The translations under genes were made by a program, and so were the position numbers. A model generated the notes under the pieces. That model searched no databases, was not told where the DNA came from, and worked only from the letters and a program-made list of their open reading frames with translations. A DNA stretch of 54,129 bases from Bacteroidota bacterium. Its GTDB lineage: Bacteria; Bacteroidota; Bacteroidia; Flavobacteriales; Flavobacteriaceae. Shown here in pieces: positions 41,448 through 49,617 of this stretch; position 1 is the stretch's first letter; each line of letters begins with the position of its first letter. The stretch is taken from contig JAEYTL010000034.1 in the NCBI GenBank assembly GCA_023434025.1, forward strand, positions 1 through 54,129. Direction: 5' to 3'.

Positions 41448-41831
41448 TTATTGAAATGCATTATCAATTGGTTCCCAAAGTTCAATTTTATTTCCTTCAG
41501 GATCTAAAATCCAACCGAATTTACCATAATCATACGTTTCCATTTCGCCCACCACGGTTATACCTTCTTCGTTTAATTTTTTCAGAAGTTTTTCCAGGTC
41601 AGCCACCCTGAAATTTTGCATAAATGGTTTTGCTGAAGGTGAAAAATAGGTGGTATCGGCAGCAAAAGGCGACCATTGTGTGGAACAGTCGTTGCCATCT
41701 TTGTCTTTCCACCAGAAAGTAGAACCGTATTGATCGGTTTTTAAACCCAGGTATTTACCATACCATGCTACTAATTCTTTAGAATTGTTCGATTTAAAAA
41801 AGAAACCGCCGATTCCGGTTACCCTTTTAAT
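41448..41831 (-). CDS. VOC/glyoxalase-family protein with ATT in place of the start codon
   Basis: A complete 127-codon frame reads IKRVTGIGGFFFKSNNSKEL, WYGKYLGLKTDQYGSTFWWK, on to GKFGWILDPEGNKIELWEP: one vicinal-oxygen-chelate domain. Homologues begin MKRVTGIGG, so the first codon should be ATG, but here it is ATT, directly preceded by an in-frame TGA. An ATG at this place would give the usual ATGA overlap with the dehydrogenase gene upstream. Either ATT is used as a weak start or the gene is newly inactivated; the rest of the frame is intact. No other ATG, GTG or TTG is available before the conserved domain begins. Confidence 0.8.
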   Translation of the reverse strand: MKRVTGIGGFFFKSNNSKELVAWYGKYLGLKTDQYGSTFWWKDKDGNDCSTQWSPFAADTTYFSPSAKPFMQNFRVADLEKLLKKLNEEGITVVGEMETYDYGKFGWILDPEGNKIELWEPIDNAFQ

Positions 41832-42799
41832 TCAGCCTTTTCTTCTGTTGGAAAATAAATAGCGTTGATTTTATCAACGATAACCTGAGCCAGTTTTTCA
41901 TGGCTTTCAAACGTCCACCCGGCAATGTGCGGCGAAAGCAGAACGTTCTCCGCCTGCAGTAAATACGAAAAGGCTTCCGGTTTTTCGCCCTCGAATAATT
42001 TTTCGAAGGAGTGTTTTTCATATTCCAGCACGTCTAAACCGGCACCGAGGATTTTTCCGGACCGAAGTGCCTGAACCAGATCGGCCGTAACAACTGATTT
42101 TCCTCTGGCGGTATTGATAAACCAGAACGGTTTGGCAAAAGCATGAATAAATTGCTCATTGACCATTTTATCCGTTTCGGGCGTCCAGGGAGTATGCAGC
42201 GAGAGTACATCGGCTTTTTGGTGCAGTTCTTCTAATGAAACCTGTTTTGCATTTTGATCGCCTACATCAGGTAAAATATCATAACACAGCACCTCAACAT
42301 CAAATCCGCGTAATTTTTTGGCAAATGATTTTCCCATGTTGCCATATCCGATGATGCCGACTGTTTTCCCTTCCAATTCATAGCCACGGTAACCTTCGCG
42401 AATCCAGTTGCCGTTTTTTACGGATTGACTGGCTTGGTTTAATTTATTCATTAACGAAAGTAACATGCCTAAGGCATGTTCACCCACGGCATTCCGGTTG
42501 CCTTCGGGAGCGGCTATAAGGTGAATGTTTTTAGCGGCAGCATAGTCACAATCAATGCTTTCCAGTCCGGCTCCTACCCGGGCAATGAATTGCAAATGAA
42601 TGGCTTTGTCTAAAAAAACTTTGTCAATTTTAAACCGGCTACGGATCACAATACCGTGATAATCGTGAATCTTTGCTTCGATTTCTTCTTTGGAAGAGGT
42701 ATAATCCCGGTGGTTTTCAAAGCCTGACGCTTCCAGTTGCTCCCATAAAAGGGGATGATTGGAATCGAGGTGGAGGATTTTTAGGGGGATGGTGTTCAC
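41819..42799 (-). CDS. D-2-hydroxyacid dehydrogenase (SerA-like)
   Basis: The 326-residue enzyme has the NAD-binding Rossmann motif VGIIGYGNMGKSFAKKL (about 148-164) and the catalytic Arg, Glu and His in context (NTARGKSVV, LDVLEYEKH, LSPHIAGWT). It lacks the regulatory ACT domain of full SerA, and phosphoglycerate versus another hydroxyacid cannot be distinguished. It follows proC by 17 bases. Its last codons (LKG, then TAA) look like a three-codon extension made by the same base that removed the ATG of the overlapping VOC gene. Confidence 0.9.
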   Translation of the reverse strand: MNTIPLKILHLDSNHPLLWEQLEASGFENHRDYTSSKEEIEAKIHDYHGIVIRSRFKIDKVFLDKAIHLQFIARVGAGLESIDCDYAAAKNIHLIAAPEGNRNAVGEHALGMLLSLMNKLNQASQSVKNGNWIREGYRGYELEGKTVGIIGYGNMGKSFAKKLRGFDVEVLCYDILPDVGDQNAKQVSLEELHQKADVLSLHTPWTPETDKMVNEQFIHAFAKPFWFINTARGKSVVTADLVQALRSGKILGAGLDVLEYEKHSFEKLFEGEKPEAFSYLLQAENVLLSPHIAGWTFESHEKLAQVIVDKINAIYFPTEEKAELKG

Positions 42800-42816
42800 A
42801 GAGTTTGTTTTTTGCG

Positions 42817-43593
42817 TTATTCCTTAATCTTATTTAACGATGTTTTTATCCCACGAATCAGTGCCGAACTAAAGCCCTGATGCTCCATTTCATTAAGCCC
42901 CACAATGGTGCAGCCTTGCGGAGTGGTTACCCTGTCAATTAACTGTTCGGGATGAATCTTTTCCTCCAGAGCCATTTTGGCCGCTCCTTTGGCGGTTTGC
43001 GAGGCAATGGCAAGAGCAGTCTGGGCATCAAAGCCGATTTCGATGCCGGCCTGCATGGAAGCACGGATGTATCGCAACGCATACGCAGTTCCGCACGCAC
43101 CAAGCACGGTGGCGGCATCCATGAGTTTTTCTTCAATCACTACGGCTGTTCCGAGGTGATTGAACAGGTTTACTAATTGTTCGCCTGCTTCTTTGTTTTG
43201 TTCTGAAAACGAAATACAGGTGGCACTTTCGCCAAATTGTGCCGCAATGTTGGGCATGATCCGAACGATGGGATGGGCTCCTTTTGTTTTTTGCTGCAGG
43301 GTTTCGAGCGACACACCGCTGACGGCTGAAGCTATTATTTTGTTGGAAATATGAGGTAATATCTCGTTTAAAACCGTATCAATCTGATAGGGTTTGATGG
43401 TGAGAATGATTACATCGGCCTTGTCGATGTTTTCGATATTGTTGGATGAAACGGTAATTCCGTTTTGTGAAAGATGCTGAATCTGTGCCGGATTTCTCCG
43501 GGTAATGGTGAGGTGATTTCCTTTAGAAAAATGGGCTACGCCAAGAGCGATGGCTACGCCTAAATTTCCTCCTCCGATAATGTGAATGTTCAT
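42817..43593 (-). CDS. proC: Pyrroline-5-carboxylate reductase
   Basis: ProC makes proline from pyrroline-5-carboxylate with NAD(P)H. The 258-residue protein has an N-terminal Rossmann fold (IHIIGGGNLGVAIALGV, ADVIILTIKPYQID), the signature HPIVRIMPNIAAQFGES, and the C-terminal dimerisation helices with GCTIVGLNEMEHQGF. It heads a three-gene minus-strand operon with the hydroxyacid dehydrogenase and the VOC gene. No other proline genes are present. Confidence 0.93.
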   Translation of the reverse strand: MNIHIIGGGNLGVAIALGVAHFSKGNHLTITRRNPAQIQHLSQNGITVSSNNIENIDKADVIILTIKPYQIDTVLNEILPHISNKIIASAVSGVSLETLQQKTKGAHPIVRIMPNIAAQFGESATCISFSEQNKEAGEQLVNLFNHLGTAVVIEEKLMDAATVLGACGTAYALRYIRASMQAGIEIGFDAQTALAIASQTAKGAAKMALEEKIHPEQLIDRVTTPQGCTIVGLNEMEHQGFSSALIRGIKTSLNKIKE

Positions 43594-43772
43594 GGCTTGT
43601 TGACTGATTTACGGTTTGTGCCCCTGATAGCAGCGGAAATCCTTTTAAAAGCTTAACTGAAAAAGATTGCAGCGGACAGCAGTTTTCGGCACCCTAAAAA
43701 TACAATTTTTAATCGGCTAAATTCAGCATGATTTTTTAATTTCTTTGATCTGTATTCAAAAAATCTTCGCTT

Positions 43773-45125
43773 TTAAAACCCCAGAATGAGTTTGGCAATG
43801 GTAAAATAGATTAAAATCCCGAAAATGTCGTTGCTGGTGGTGATAAACGGTCCGGTGGCCAGGGCAGGATCTATCCCGTATTTGTTGAGTGTGATGGGTA
43901 CAAAGGTTCCGATGAGAGAAGCGATAATGATCACGGAAATAAGAGATGTAGCCACAGTGATACCTATAATGTACTCTACATTAAGCAGGAAATGACTCCC
44001 CAACAGCAGGATCACGGCCAGTATTAAACCGTTAAAAAGACTCAGGCGTACTTCTTTGTAAAGACGTTGCCATATTGTTCCGCCCAGGGTGTTGTTGGCC
44101 AGACCCTGTACGATGATTGCAGAGGATTGTACACCTACATTTCCGGCCATGGCGGCAATGAGCGGTGTAAAAAAGAACAGCACACCATAATCTTCCATCG
44201 CTCCTTCAAACTGTCCGGAGACCTTTACGGCGATGAATCCGCCCAAAAGGGCTAAAACCAGCCAGGGAAGGCGGGCTTTGGTCAGTTCAAGAATACTGTC
44301 GTCTGCCTCAACATCCTGCGAGATACCGGCTGCTAACTGGTAATCCTTATCGGCTTCTTCTTTGATCACGTCGATGATGTCGTCAATGGTGATCCGGCCT
44401 ACTAACCGGCCTAATTCGTCAACCACCGGAATGGCTTCCAGATCGTATTTTTGCATGATACGGGCCACTTCCACATCTTTGGTATCTACTTTTACGTAAT
44501 CTACTTTTGGAATATAAACTTCGCTGATGGGTGTTTTGGTAGAAGTGGTCAGCAGGTCTTTGAGCGACAAACGCCCTTTGAGCCGGTTCTCGTCATCCAC
44601 CACATAGATGGAGTGCACGCGGGAAACATTTTCGGCCTGGATCCGCATTTCTTTTACGCAGGTGAGCACGTTCCAGTTTTCGTTTACTTTTACGAGCTCT
44701 TTTCCCATCAGACCCCCGGCAGAATCTTCGTCGTAACGCAACAGATCAACAATATCCTTGGCGTGTTCAACGTCTTCCAGCTCAGAGATTACCTGTTCTT
44801 TCTTTTCCTGTGGCAGTTCGGCAATAATGTCGGCCGCATCATCGGTAGACAGTTCATCCAGCTCTTCGGCAATTTCTTTCGGGGTAAGTTTCCGGAGGAT
44901 TTTTTCACGGACTTCCTCATCTAATTCGAGCAGAATTTCGGATGTTTTTTCGGAATCTAAACTGTTGAATATAAAAATAGCACCGTGATCATCGAGTTCT
45001 TCCATGATTTCGGCAATATCAGCATAGTGAATGTCATTGAGCAGGTTGTGCAGTTCCTGCTCTTTGTTCTCTTTTATCAATTGCTCAATTTGATCGAGAA
45101 ATTCTCTGCTGATTTTAAACTCCAT
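43773..45125 (-). CDS. mgtE: Magnesium transporter MgtE
   Basis: The 450-residue protein has the cytoplasmic MgtE N domain (about 20-125; repeated ELDEE and ELSTDDAADIIAELP helices), two CBS domains (about 130-255; VSRVHSIYVVDDENRLKGRL and LEAIPVVDELGRLVGRITID), the plug helix and five membrane helices (about 285-450) with PLIAAMAGNVGVQSSAIIVQ lining the pore. It imports magnesium, gated by the CBS domains. Its start overlaps the rsmA end by 11 bases. Confidence 0.96.
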   Translation of the reverse strand: MEFKISREFLDQIEQLIKENKEQELHNLLNDIHYADIAEIMEELDDHGAIFIFNSLDSEKTSEILLELDEEVREKILRKLTPKEIAEELDELSTDDAADIIAELPQEKKEQVISELEDVEHAKDIVDLLRYDEDSAGGLMGKELVKVNENWNVLTCVKEMRIQAENVSRVHSIYVVDDENRLKGRLSLKDLLTTSTKTPISEVYIPKVDYVKVDTKDVEVARIMQKYDLEAIPVVDELGRLVGRITIDDIIDVIKEEADKDYQLAAGISQDVEADDSILELTKARLPWLVLALLGGFIAVKVSGQFEGAMEDYGVLFFFTPLIAAMAGNVGVQSSAIIVQGLANNTLGGTIWQRLYKEVRLSLFNGLILAVILLLGSHFLLNVEYIIGITVATSLISVIIIASLIGTFVPITLNKYGIDPALATGPFITTSNDIFGILIYFTIAKLILGF

Positions 45126-45894
45126 TGGCAGCTATTTTTTGGGTGAGTTCGATAAATTGCTCCACCGAAAGTTGTTCCGGTCTGAGGTCAAAGATACTAT
45201 CTTCTTTTAAATTATCGGCCAGTTGGTATGTTTTTAAACTGTTACGAAGTGTTTTTCTGCGTTGATTGAACGCCGTTTTAACCACATTAAAAAACAATTT
45301 TTCGTCGCAGGGGAGCTGAAAATTTTCTTTTCGTTTTAACCGCAACACGCCTGATTTTACTTTTGGGGGTGGGGTAAACACATGCTCTGAAACCGTAAAA
45401 AGATACTCTGCCTCATAAAATGCCTGGGTTAAAACCGAAAGAATCCCGTAGGTTTTAGAGCCTTTTTTTTCGCAGATGCGTTCGGCCACTTCTTTTTGAA
45501 ACATACCTGAAAACTCAGGAACCTGGTTTCGCAATTCCAGCGTTTTGAATACAATTTGCGACGAAATGTTGTACGGAAAGTTTCCGATAATGGCAAAAGG
45601 TTCGGTTCCCAGCACTTCGGTCAGGTTGTATTTCAGAAAATCCTGCGAAATGATTTTTCCGTTTAATTCCGGGTAATGGTTTTGCAGATAGGCAACCGAC
45701 TCGGTGTCGATCTCGATAACATAGGTTGTCACGGGTTTTTCGAGCAGGTATTTAGTGAGCACACCCATGCCCGGCCCGATTTCTAAAACGTTGTGATAGC
45801 CCTGTAACGTTAATGAATCGGCTATTTTCTGAGCAATGTTTTCATCGTTCAGAAAGTGCTGGCCGAGGTGTTTTTTTGCTTTTACTTTTTCCAT
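45115..45894 (-). CDS. rsmA: 16S rRNA dimethyladenosine transferase
   Basis: RsmA (KsgA) dimethylates two adjacent adenines near the 3' end of 16S rRNA during 30S maturation. The 259-residue protein starts KAKKHLGQHFLNDENIAQKI, with the SAM motif VLEIGPGMGVLTKYLL, the catalytic NFPYNISSQIVF, and a C-terminal domain including FTPPPKVKSGVLRL. It overlaps mgtE by 11 bases, a coupling common in Bacteroidota, and follows a DUF4286 gene. Confidence 0.96.
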   Translation of the reverse strand: MEKVKAKKHLGQHFLNDENIAQKIADSLTLQGYHNVLEIGPGMGVLTKYLLEKPVTTYVIEIDTESVAYLQNHYPELNGKIISQDFLKYNLTEVLGTEPFAIIGNFPYNISSQIVFKTLELRNQVPEFSGMFQKEVAERICEKKGSKTYGILSVLTQAFYEAEYLFTVSEHVFTPPPKVKSGVLRLKRKENFQLPCDEKLFFNVVKTAFNQRRKTLRNSLKTYQLADNLKEDSIFDLRPEQLSVEQFIELTQKIAANGV

Positions 45895-45938
45895 TTTGAG
45901 CTGAGTTGCTGAGAGACTGAGTTACTAAGATACTGCAT

Positions 45939-46268
45939 TTACTGCAAAGCAGATTCCGGGAAATGTTCGCTGATAACCTGTAATTCGGTGCGGAAGGAAA
46001 GCATTTTGTCGGCAAAGAGCAAAAGGCCTTCCTGCCGCAACCGGGGAGCATCTTCACGGTAATAGCGTTCCAGTTTTTCTTTGCTCTCGGCGGTGTATTG
46101 TATGGAATAGGTGACACTTCCTTCTTCTTCGACGAGCACTTTAATCATGCGGGCAGAAGTGAATTTTCCGGTAGCTAATACATCGCTGATGTGTTTGGTC
46201 TGCATCCAGTGCATCCACTGGTCGTGAACGCTTTGATCAATGTTGATGGTTACGTTATATAGAATCAT
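45939..46268 (-). CDS. DUF4286-family protein
   Basis: The 109-residue cytoplasmic protein begins MILYNVTINIDQSVHDQWMH and has a dimeric alpha/beta-barrel pattern (VTYSIQYTAESKEKLERYYR, ADKMLSFRTELQVI). The match to DUF4286 is from memory of this start and of its usual place next to rsmA. Function is unknown. It lies 44 bases before rsmA and about 60 after the TPR gene. Confidence 0.78.
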   Translation of the reverse strand: MILYNVTINIDQSVHDQWMHWMQTKHISDVLATGKFTSARMIKVLVEEEGSVTYSIQYTAESKEKLERYYREDAPRLRQEGLLLFADKMLSFRTELQVISEHFPESALQ

Positions 46269-46330
46269 AGGTTGTTTTTAACCTCACCCGCACCTTTCTC
46301 CTTTGGAGAACGACAGGGTTACAGTAGTTT

Positions 46331-48109
46331 TTATAAATTTGAATCGCCCCGCAGCAGCCTGAAGTTTTTTCGGGCTTCTATAAAATGAATGCTGTCCTGG
46401 TGATGAAAAAGTACGGCTTCATATAATGGTTTTGCCTTTTCGGGCTGGTTAAGCTGCCGGTGGTAGATTTCGGCCGAAAAAAATAACGCTTCGTCACGGT
46501 AAATACTTTCGGGAAAATGATCAATGATCTGCTGATAGTAGGTCAGGGCATTGTTGTAATCGGCTAATGCTTCATACGTCTGGCCTATCCGCAAAAGGGT
46601 CTCGTCTTCAATATCTTCTCCTTTGTGCTCTTTTAAGATCGTTTGAAACTGAGCTAAGGCTTCCTGGTTTTTGTTCTGATATAACAGAAAATCACCTCTC
46701 GAAAATTTCTTAAGTGCTGTTTGGGTAGAATCGGAAACAGTGTTGTCGCTGATCAGCAGAAACAGTTCCAGTGCATCGTTGGCAATGAGCTGTGTTGAGG
46801 CCGATTTCAAGACTTTTAACTGCGTAGAAGCCCAGTCAAAATCGTGTTTGAAATAACTGGTTTTGGCCACTTTTAAACTCGCTTCATGCCCCAGAACATC
46901 ATTCTTTAAATCTTCTTCAATCTGAGAATAGTACAACAACGCCTGGTTGAATTTTTCTTCAAACAGCAAAATATCGGCCAATTCCATTTTGGCTTCGGCC
47001 AGTTGAAATTTATTTAACGGCAGCGTCATGGCTTTTTCCAGTACAGCCTTTCCTTTTTCGGGGGCGTTTTGATAAAAGGCCAGAAACTCTGCCTGTAGTC
47101 GTTGCAGGGAAAGTGAGTAGGGACTTATACCGTATTGTTTTAACAGCAGTTCAATTTCAGCTTCAATTTTGGCATAGTCTGATTTTTTGGCTTTTTCCAG
47201 CTTTATCCGCATCAGGTATTCCTGAGCAAAGATCTGTAAGTCTAAATCCCGGGTATTTTCCAAAATAAATGTCAGTATTTCTCCGGCAACATCGTTTTCA
47301 TTCTCTTCAATGGCCAGTTCGGCTAAGTTCACGATGTTTGAAAAAGAATCCGGTTCTCTTTTGTAAATGGCTTTTTCCTGAATAAAGGCTTTGCCGTATT
47401 CTTTCTGTTGTACAAAAAACCAGCTCAGCATCTGATTCCAGAAGAGATCCTGGTTTTTTTGTGCCCGCACCAGTAGGGCTTTGCGAAGCATGTCGTTAAA
47501 CGAATCCCCGGCTTCGTCATTCATGAACCGGGTGAGGTGGTTTTGAACCATCACACTGTTTTGCGGGTTCACATACATTTCTTCGAGGTACATTTCGATC
47601 ATCAGATCCTGTTTGCCCATTTGTCCGTAAAGCTGAGCCATCTGAAAGTTGAATTTGTATTTCGGGTCTAAGGTAATGGCGGTCTGATAGGCTTGCAAGG
47701 CATAGTCTAACAATACTTTCTTTTCAAAGGCAGAAGCTATTCCGTAAACATTAGACGGGTTTTCGTTTATTTTTTCAAGGGCTGTTTTATAATTCAGATC
47801 AGCTTTCTGCTGGTTTTTCTGCAGTTGATAATTGTACCCCAGTTCCACATACAAATTGGCCATTTTAAACTTGTTCAGCCGTTCCAGCAGAGCCGTTTCT
47901 GCTTTGTCAAACTGGAGCAGCTGCTGGTAGCAGTCAATGGTTCTGAGAAAGTAAACCCCGTTGGAAGGTTGGTTTTTTAACAGCTCCTGGTAGCCGATCA
48001 ATGCTTTTTCAAATTCACCTCTTTCATAATAATGTTGGGCCAATTGTTCGTTTTGCGAAGAAACAATAGATGAACATACCAAAAAGAAAAGAATAATATA
48101 TCGGTGCAT
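46331..48109 (-). CDS. Exported tetratricopeptide-repeat protein
   Basis: The 592-residue protein has a signal peptide (MHRYIILFFLVCSSIVSSQ) followed by TPR repeats along most of its length (LAQHYYERGEFEKALIGYQE, ANLYVELGYNYQLQKNQQKA, LLRIGQTYEALADYNNALTY). It should be a periplasmic scaffold for protein-protein contacts. No enzymatic domain is seen. It is the first gene in the run TPR, DUF4286, rsmA, mgtE; whether one transcript covers all is not clear because a 62-base repeat-like gap follows it. Confidence 0.88.
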   Translation of the reverse strand: MHRYIILFFLVCSSIVSSQNEQLAQHYYERGEFEKALIGYQELLKNQPSNGVYFLRTIDCYQQLLQFDKAETALLERLNKFKMANLYVELGYNYQLQKNQQKADLNYKTALEKINENPSNVYGIASAFEKKVLLDYALQAYQTAITLDPKYKFNFQMAQLYGQMGKQDLMIEMYLEEMYVNPQNSVMVQNHLTRFMNDEAGDSFNDMLRKALLVRAQKNQDLFWNQMLSWFFVQQKEYGKAFIQEKAIYKREPDSFSNIVNLAELAIEENENDVAGEILTFILENTRDLDLQIFAQEYLMRIKLEKAKKSDYAKIEAEIELLLKQYGISPYSLSLQRLQAEFLAFYQNAPEKGKAVLEKAMTLPLNKFQLAEAKMELADILLFEEKFNQALLYYSQIEEDLKNDVLGHEASLKVAKTSYFKHDFDWASTQLKVLKSASTQLIANDALELFLLISDNTVSDSTQTALKKFSRGDFLLYQNKNQEALAQFQTILKEHKGEDIEDETLLRIGQTYEALADYNNALTYYQQIIDHFPESIYRDEALFFSAEIYHRQLNQPEKAKPLYEAVLFHHQDSIHFIEARKNFRLLRGDSNL

Positions 48110-48186
48110 AGCTTTTAAAAAACAATGTACTAAGTTAGCTTTTTTTTGGCCAATTAGTACATTGATTATATAAAGATTAACTTTTT

Positions 48187-49458
48187 TTAGTTGATGATAT
48201 CGAATCCGGTGTACGGACGCAGTACTTCCGGAATAACAATGCCTTCCGGTGTCTGATAATTTTCGATGATTCCGGCCAGTACCCTGGGCAAGGCCAACGA
48301 ACTCCCGTTTAAGGTGTGTGCCAGTTGGTTTTTGCCTTCTTTATCTTTAAAACGCAGTTTTAAGCGGTTGGACTGAAATGTTTCGAAATTAGAGACCGAA
48401 CTGATCTCCAGCCAGCGGTCCTGTGCGGTTGAAAACACTTCGAAATCATAGGTTAAGGCCGAAGCAAACCCCATGTCGCCACCGCACAACCGCAGAATAC
48501 GGTACGGTAATTTTAATTCCTGTAATAATGTTTTTACATGTTCCACCATACCATCTAATGCGGTATAAGAGTTATCCGGATGCTCGATACGGACAATCTC
48601 TACTTTGTCAAACTGGTGCAGACGGTTTAATCCGCGAACGTGGGCACCGTAGGAACCTGCTTCTCTGCGGAAACAAGGCGTGTAGGCCGTGCATAAAACC
48701 GGCAATTCGCTTTCGCTTAAAATGACATCGCGGTAGAGGTTGGTCACCGGAACTTCGGCAGTTGGGATCAGATACAGATCGTCAACGCCAACATGGTACA
48801 TCTGTCCTTCTTTGTCGGGCAATTGTCCTGTTCCATACCCGGAAGCTTCGTTTACCAGATGAGGAACCTGTACTTCCTGGTAACCCGCTTCGGTGTTTTT
48901 GTCTAAAAAATAAGTAATCAACGCCCGTTGCAGTCTGGCTCCCTTTCCTTTGTAAACCGGAAACCCGGCTCCGGTGATTTTTACGCCCAGTTCAAAATCG
49001 ATGATGTCGTATTTTTTGACCAGATCCCAGTGTGGCAAGGCTCCTTTGTGCAAAACCGGGATCTCGCCTTCCTGATGAACGGTCAGGTTGTCTTCCGGTG
49101 TTTTTCCTTCCGGAACAATATCGGCCGGTGTGTTCGGAATTTTATATAACTCTTCGGAAAGAGAAGCTGTAAAGGCTTCTAATTTTTCAGACAGTTCTTT
49201 GCTTTTCTCTTTTAACTGAGCTGTTTTCTGCTTAACGATTTCGGCTTTGGCTTTTTCGCCCGATTTCATCATTTCGCCGATTTCCCTGGACAAAGCATTT
49301 GATTCTGCCAGCACAGTATCCAGTTCTACCTGCGTAGCTCTTCTTTTTTCATCTAAATCTAAAACCGTTTCGACTAAATTTTTGGCATCCAGGTTTCTTT
49401 TGGCCAACGCTTTAATCACTTTTTCCTTATGCTCACGGATAACAGCTAATTGTAACAT
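48187..49458 (-). CDS. serS: Seryl-tRNA synthetase
   Basis: SerRS charges tRNA-Ser. The 423-residue protein has the N-terminal coiled-coil arm (about 30-100; TQVELDTVLAESNALSREIG) that grips the tRNA and a class II catalytic core: motif 2 CFRREAGSYGAHVRGLNRLH and motif 3 with SSVSNFETFQSNRLKLRF and GSSLALPRVLAGIIEN. The start at 49458 (MLQLAVIREHKEKVIKAL) matches homologues and lies 23 bases after a TACATTTG promoter box; an ATG 29 codons upstream would be ahead of that box. Confidence 0.97.
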   Translation of the reverse strand: MLQLAVIREHKEKVIKALAKRNLDAKNLVETVLDLDEKRRATQVELDTVLAESNALSREIGEMMKSGEKAKAEIVKQKTAQLKEKSKELSEKLEAFTASLSEELYKIPNTPADIVPEGKTPEDNLTVHQEGEIPVLHKGALPHWDLVKKYDIIDFELGVKITGAGFPVYKGKGARLQRALITYFLDKNTEAGYQEVQVPHLVNEASGYGTGQLPDKEGQMYHVGVDDLYLIPTAEVPVTNLYRDVILSESELPVLCTAYTPCFRREAGSYGAHVRGLNRLHQFDKVEIVRIEHPDNSYTALDGMVEHVKTLLQELKLPYRILRLCGGDMGFASALTYDFEVFSTAQDRWLEISSVSNFETFQSNRLKLRFKDKEGKNQLAHTLNGSSLALPRVLAGIIENYQTPEGIVIPEVLRPYTGFDIIN

Positions 49459-49480
49459 TTCAATTGATTTTTTGCGAAGG

Positions 49481-49508
49481 CAAATGTACATAAATGTTTT
49501 GGGAACAA
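49481..49508 (-). promoter_or_regulatory. Promoter of serS
   Basis: On the minus strand TTG (49506-49508), 17 bases, TACATTTG (49481-49488). The spacing is within range, and the position supports the serS start at 49458. Confidence 0.65.
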
Positions 49509-49589
49509 AAAGCACCGGTTTTGAAAATAAAGCAGCTTTGAACAAATGCTAAAAAATGAAAAGAAATATGATAAATCGATACAATTTTC

Positions 49590-49597
49590 TACATTTG
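49590..49597 (+). promoter_or_regulatory. -7 box of the M1 peptidase gene
   Basis: TACATTTG matches TAnnTTTG and lies 20 bases before ATG 49618. An in-frame ATG at 49546 lies upstream of it, supporting the later start. Confidence 0.6.
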
Positions 49598-49617
49598 ACC
49601 ATCTGTTTTTAAATAAA

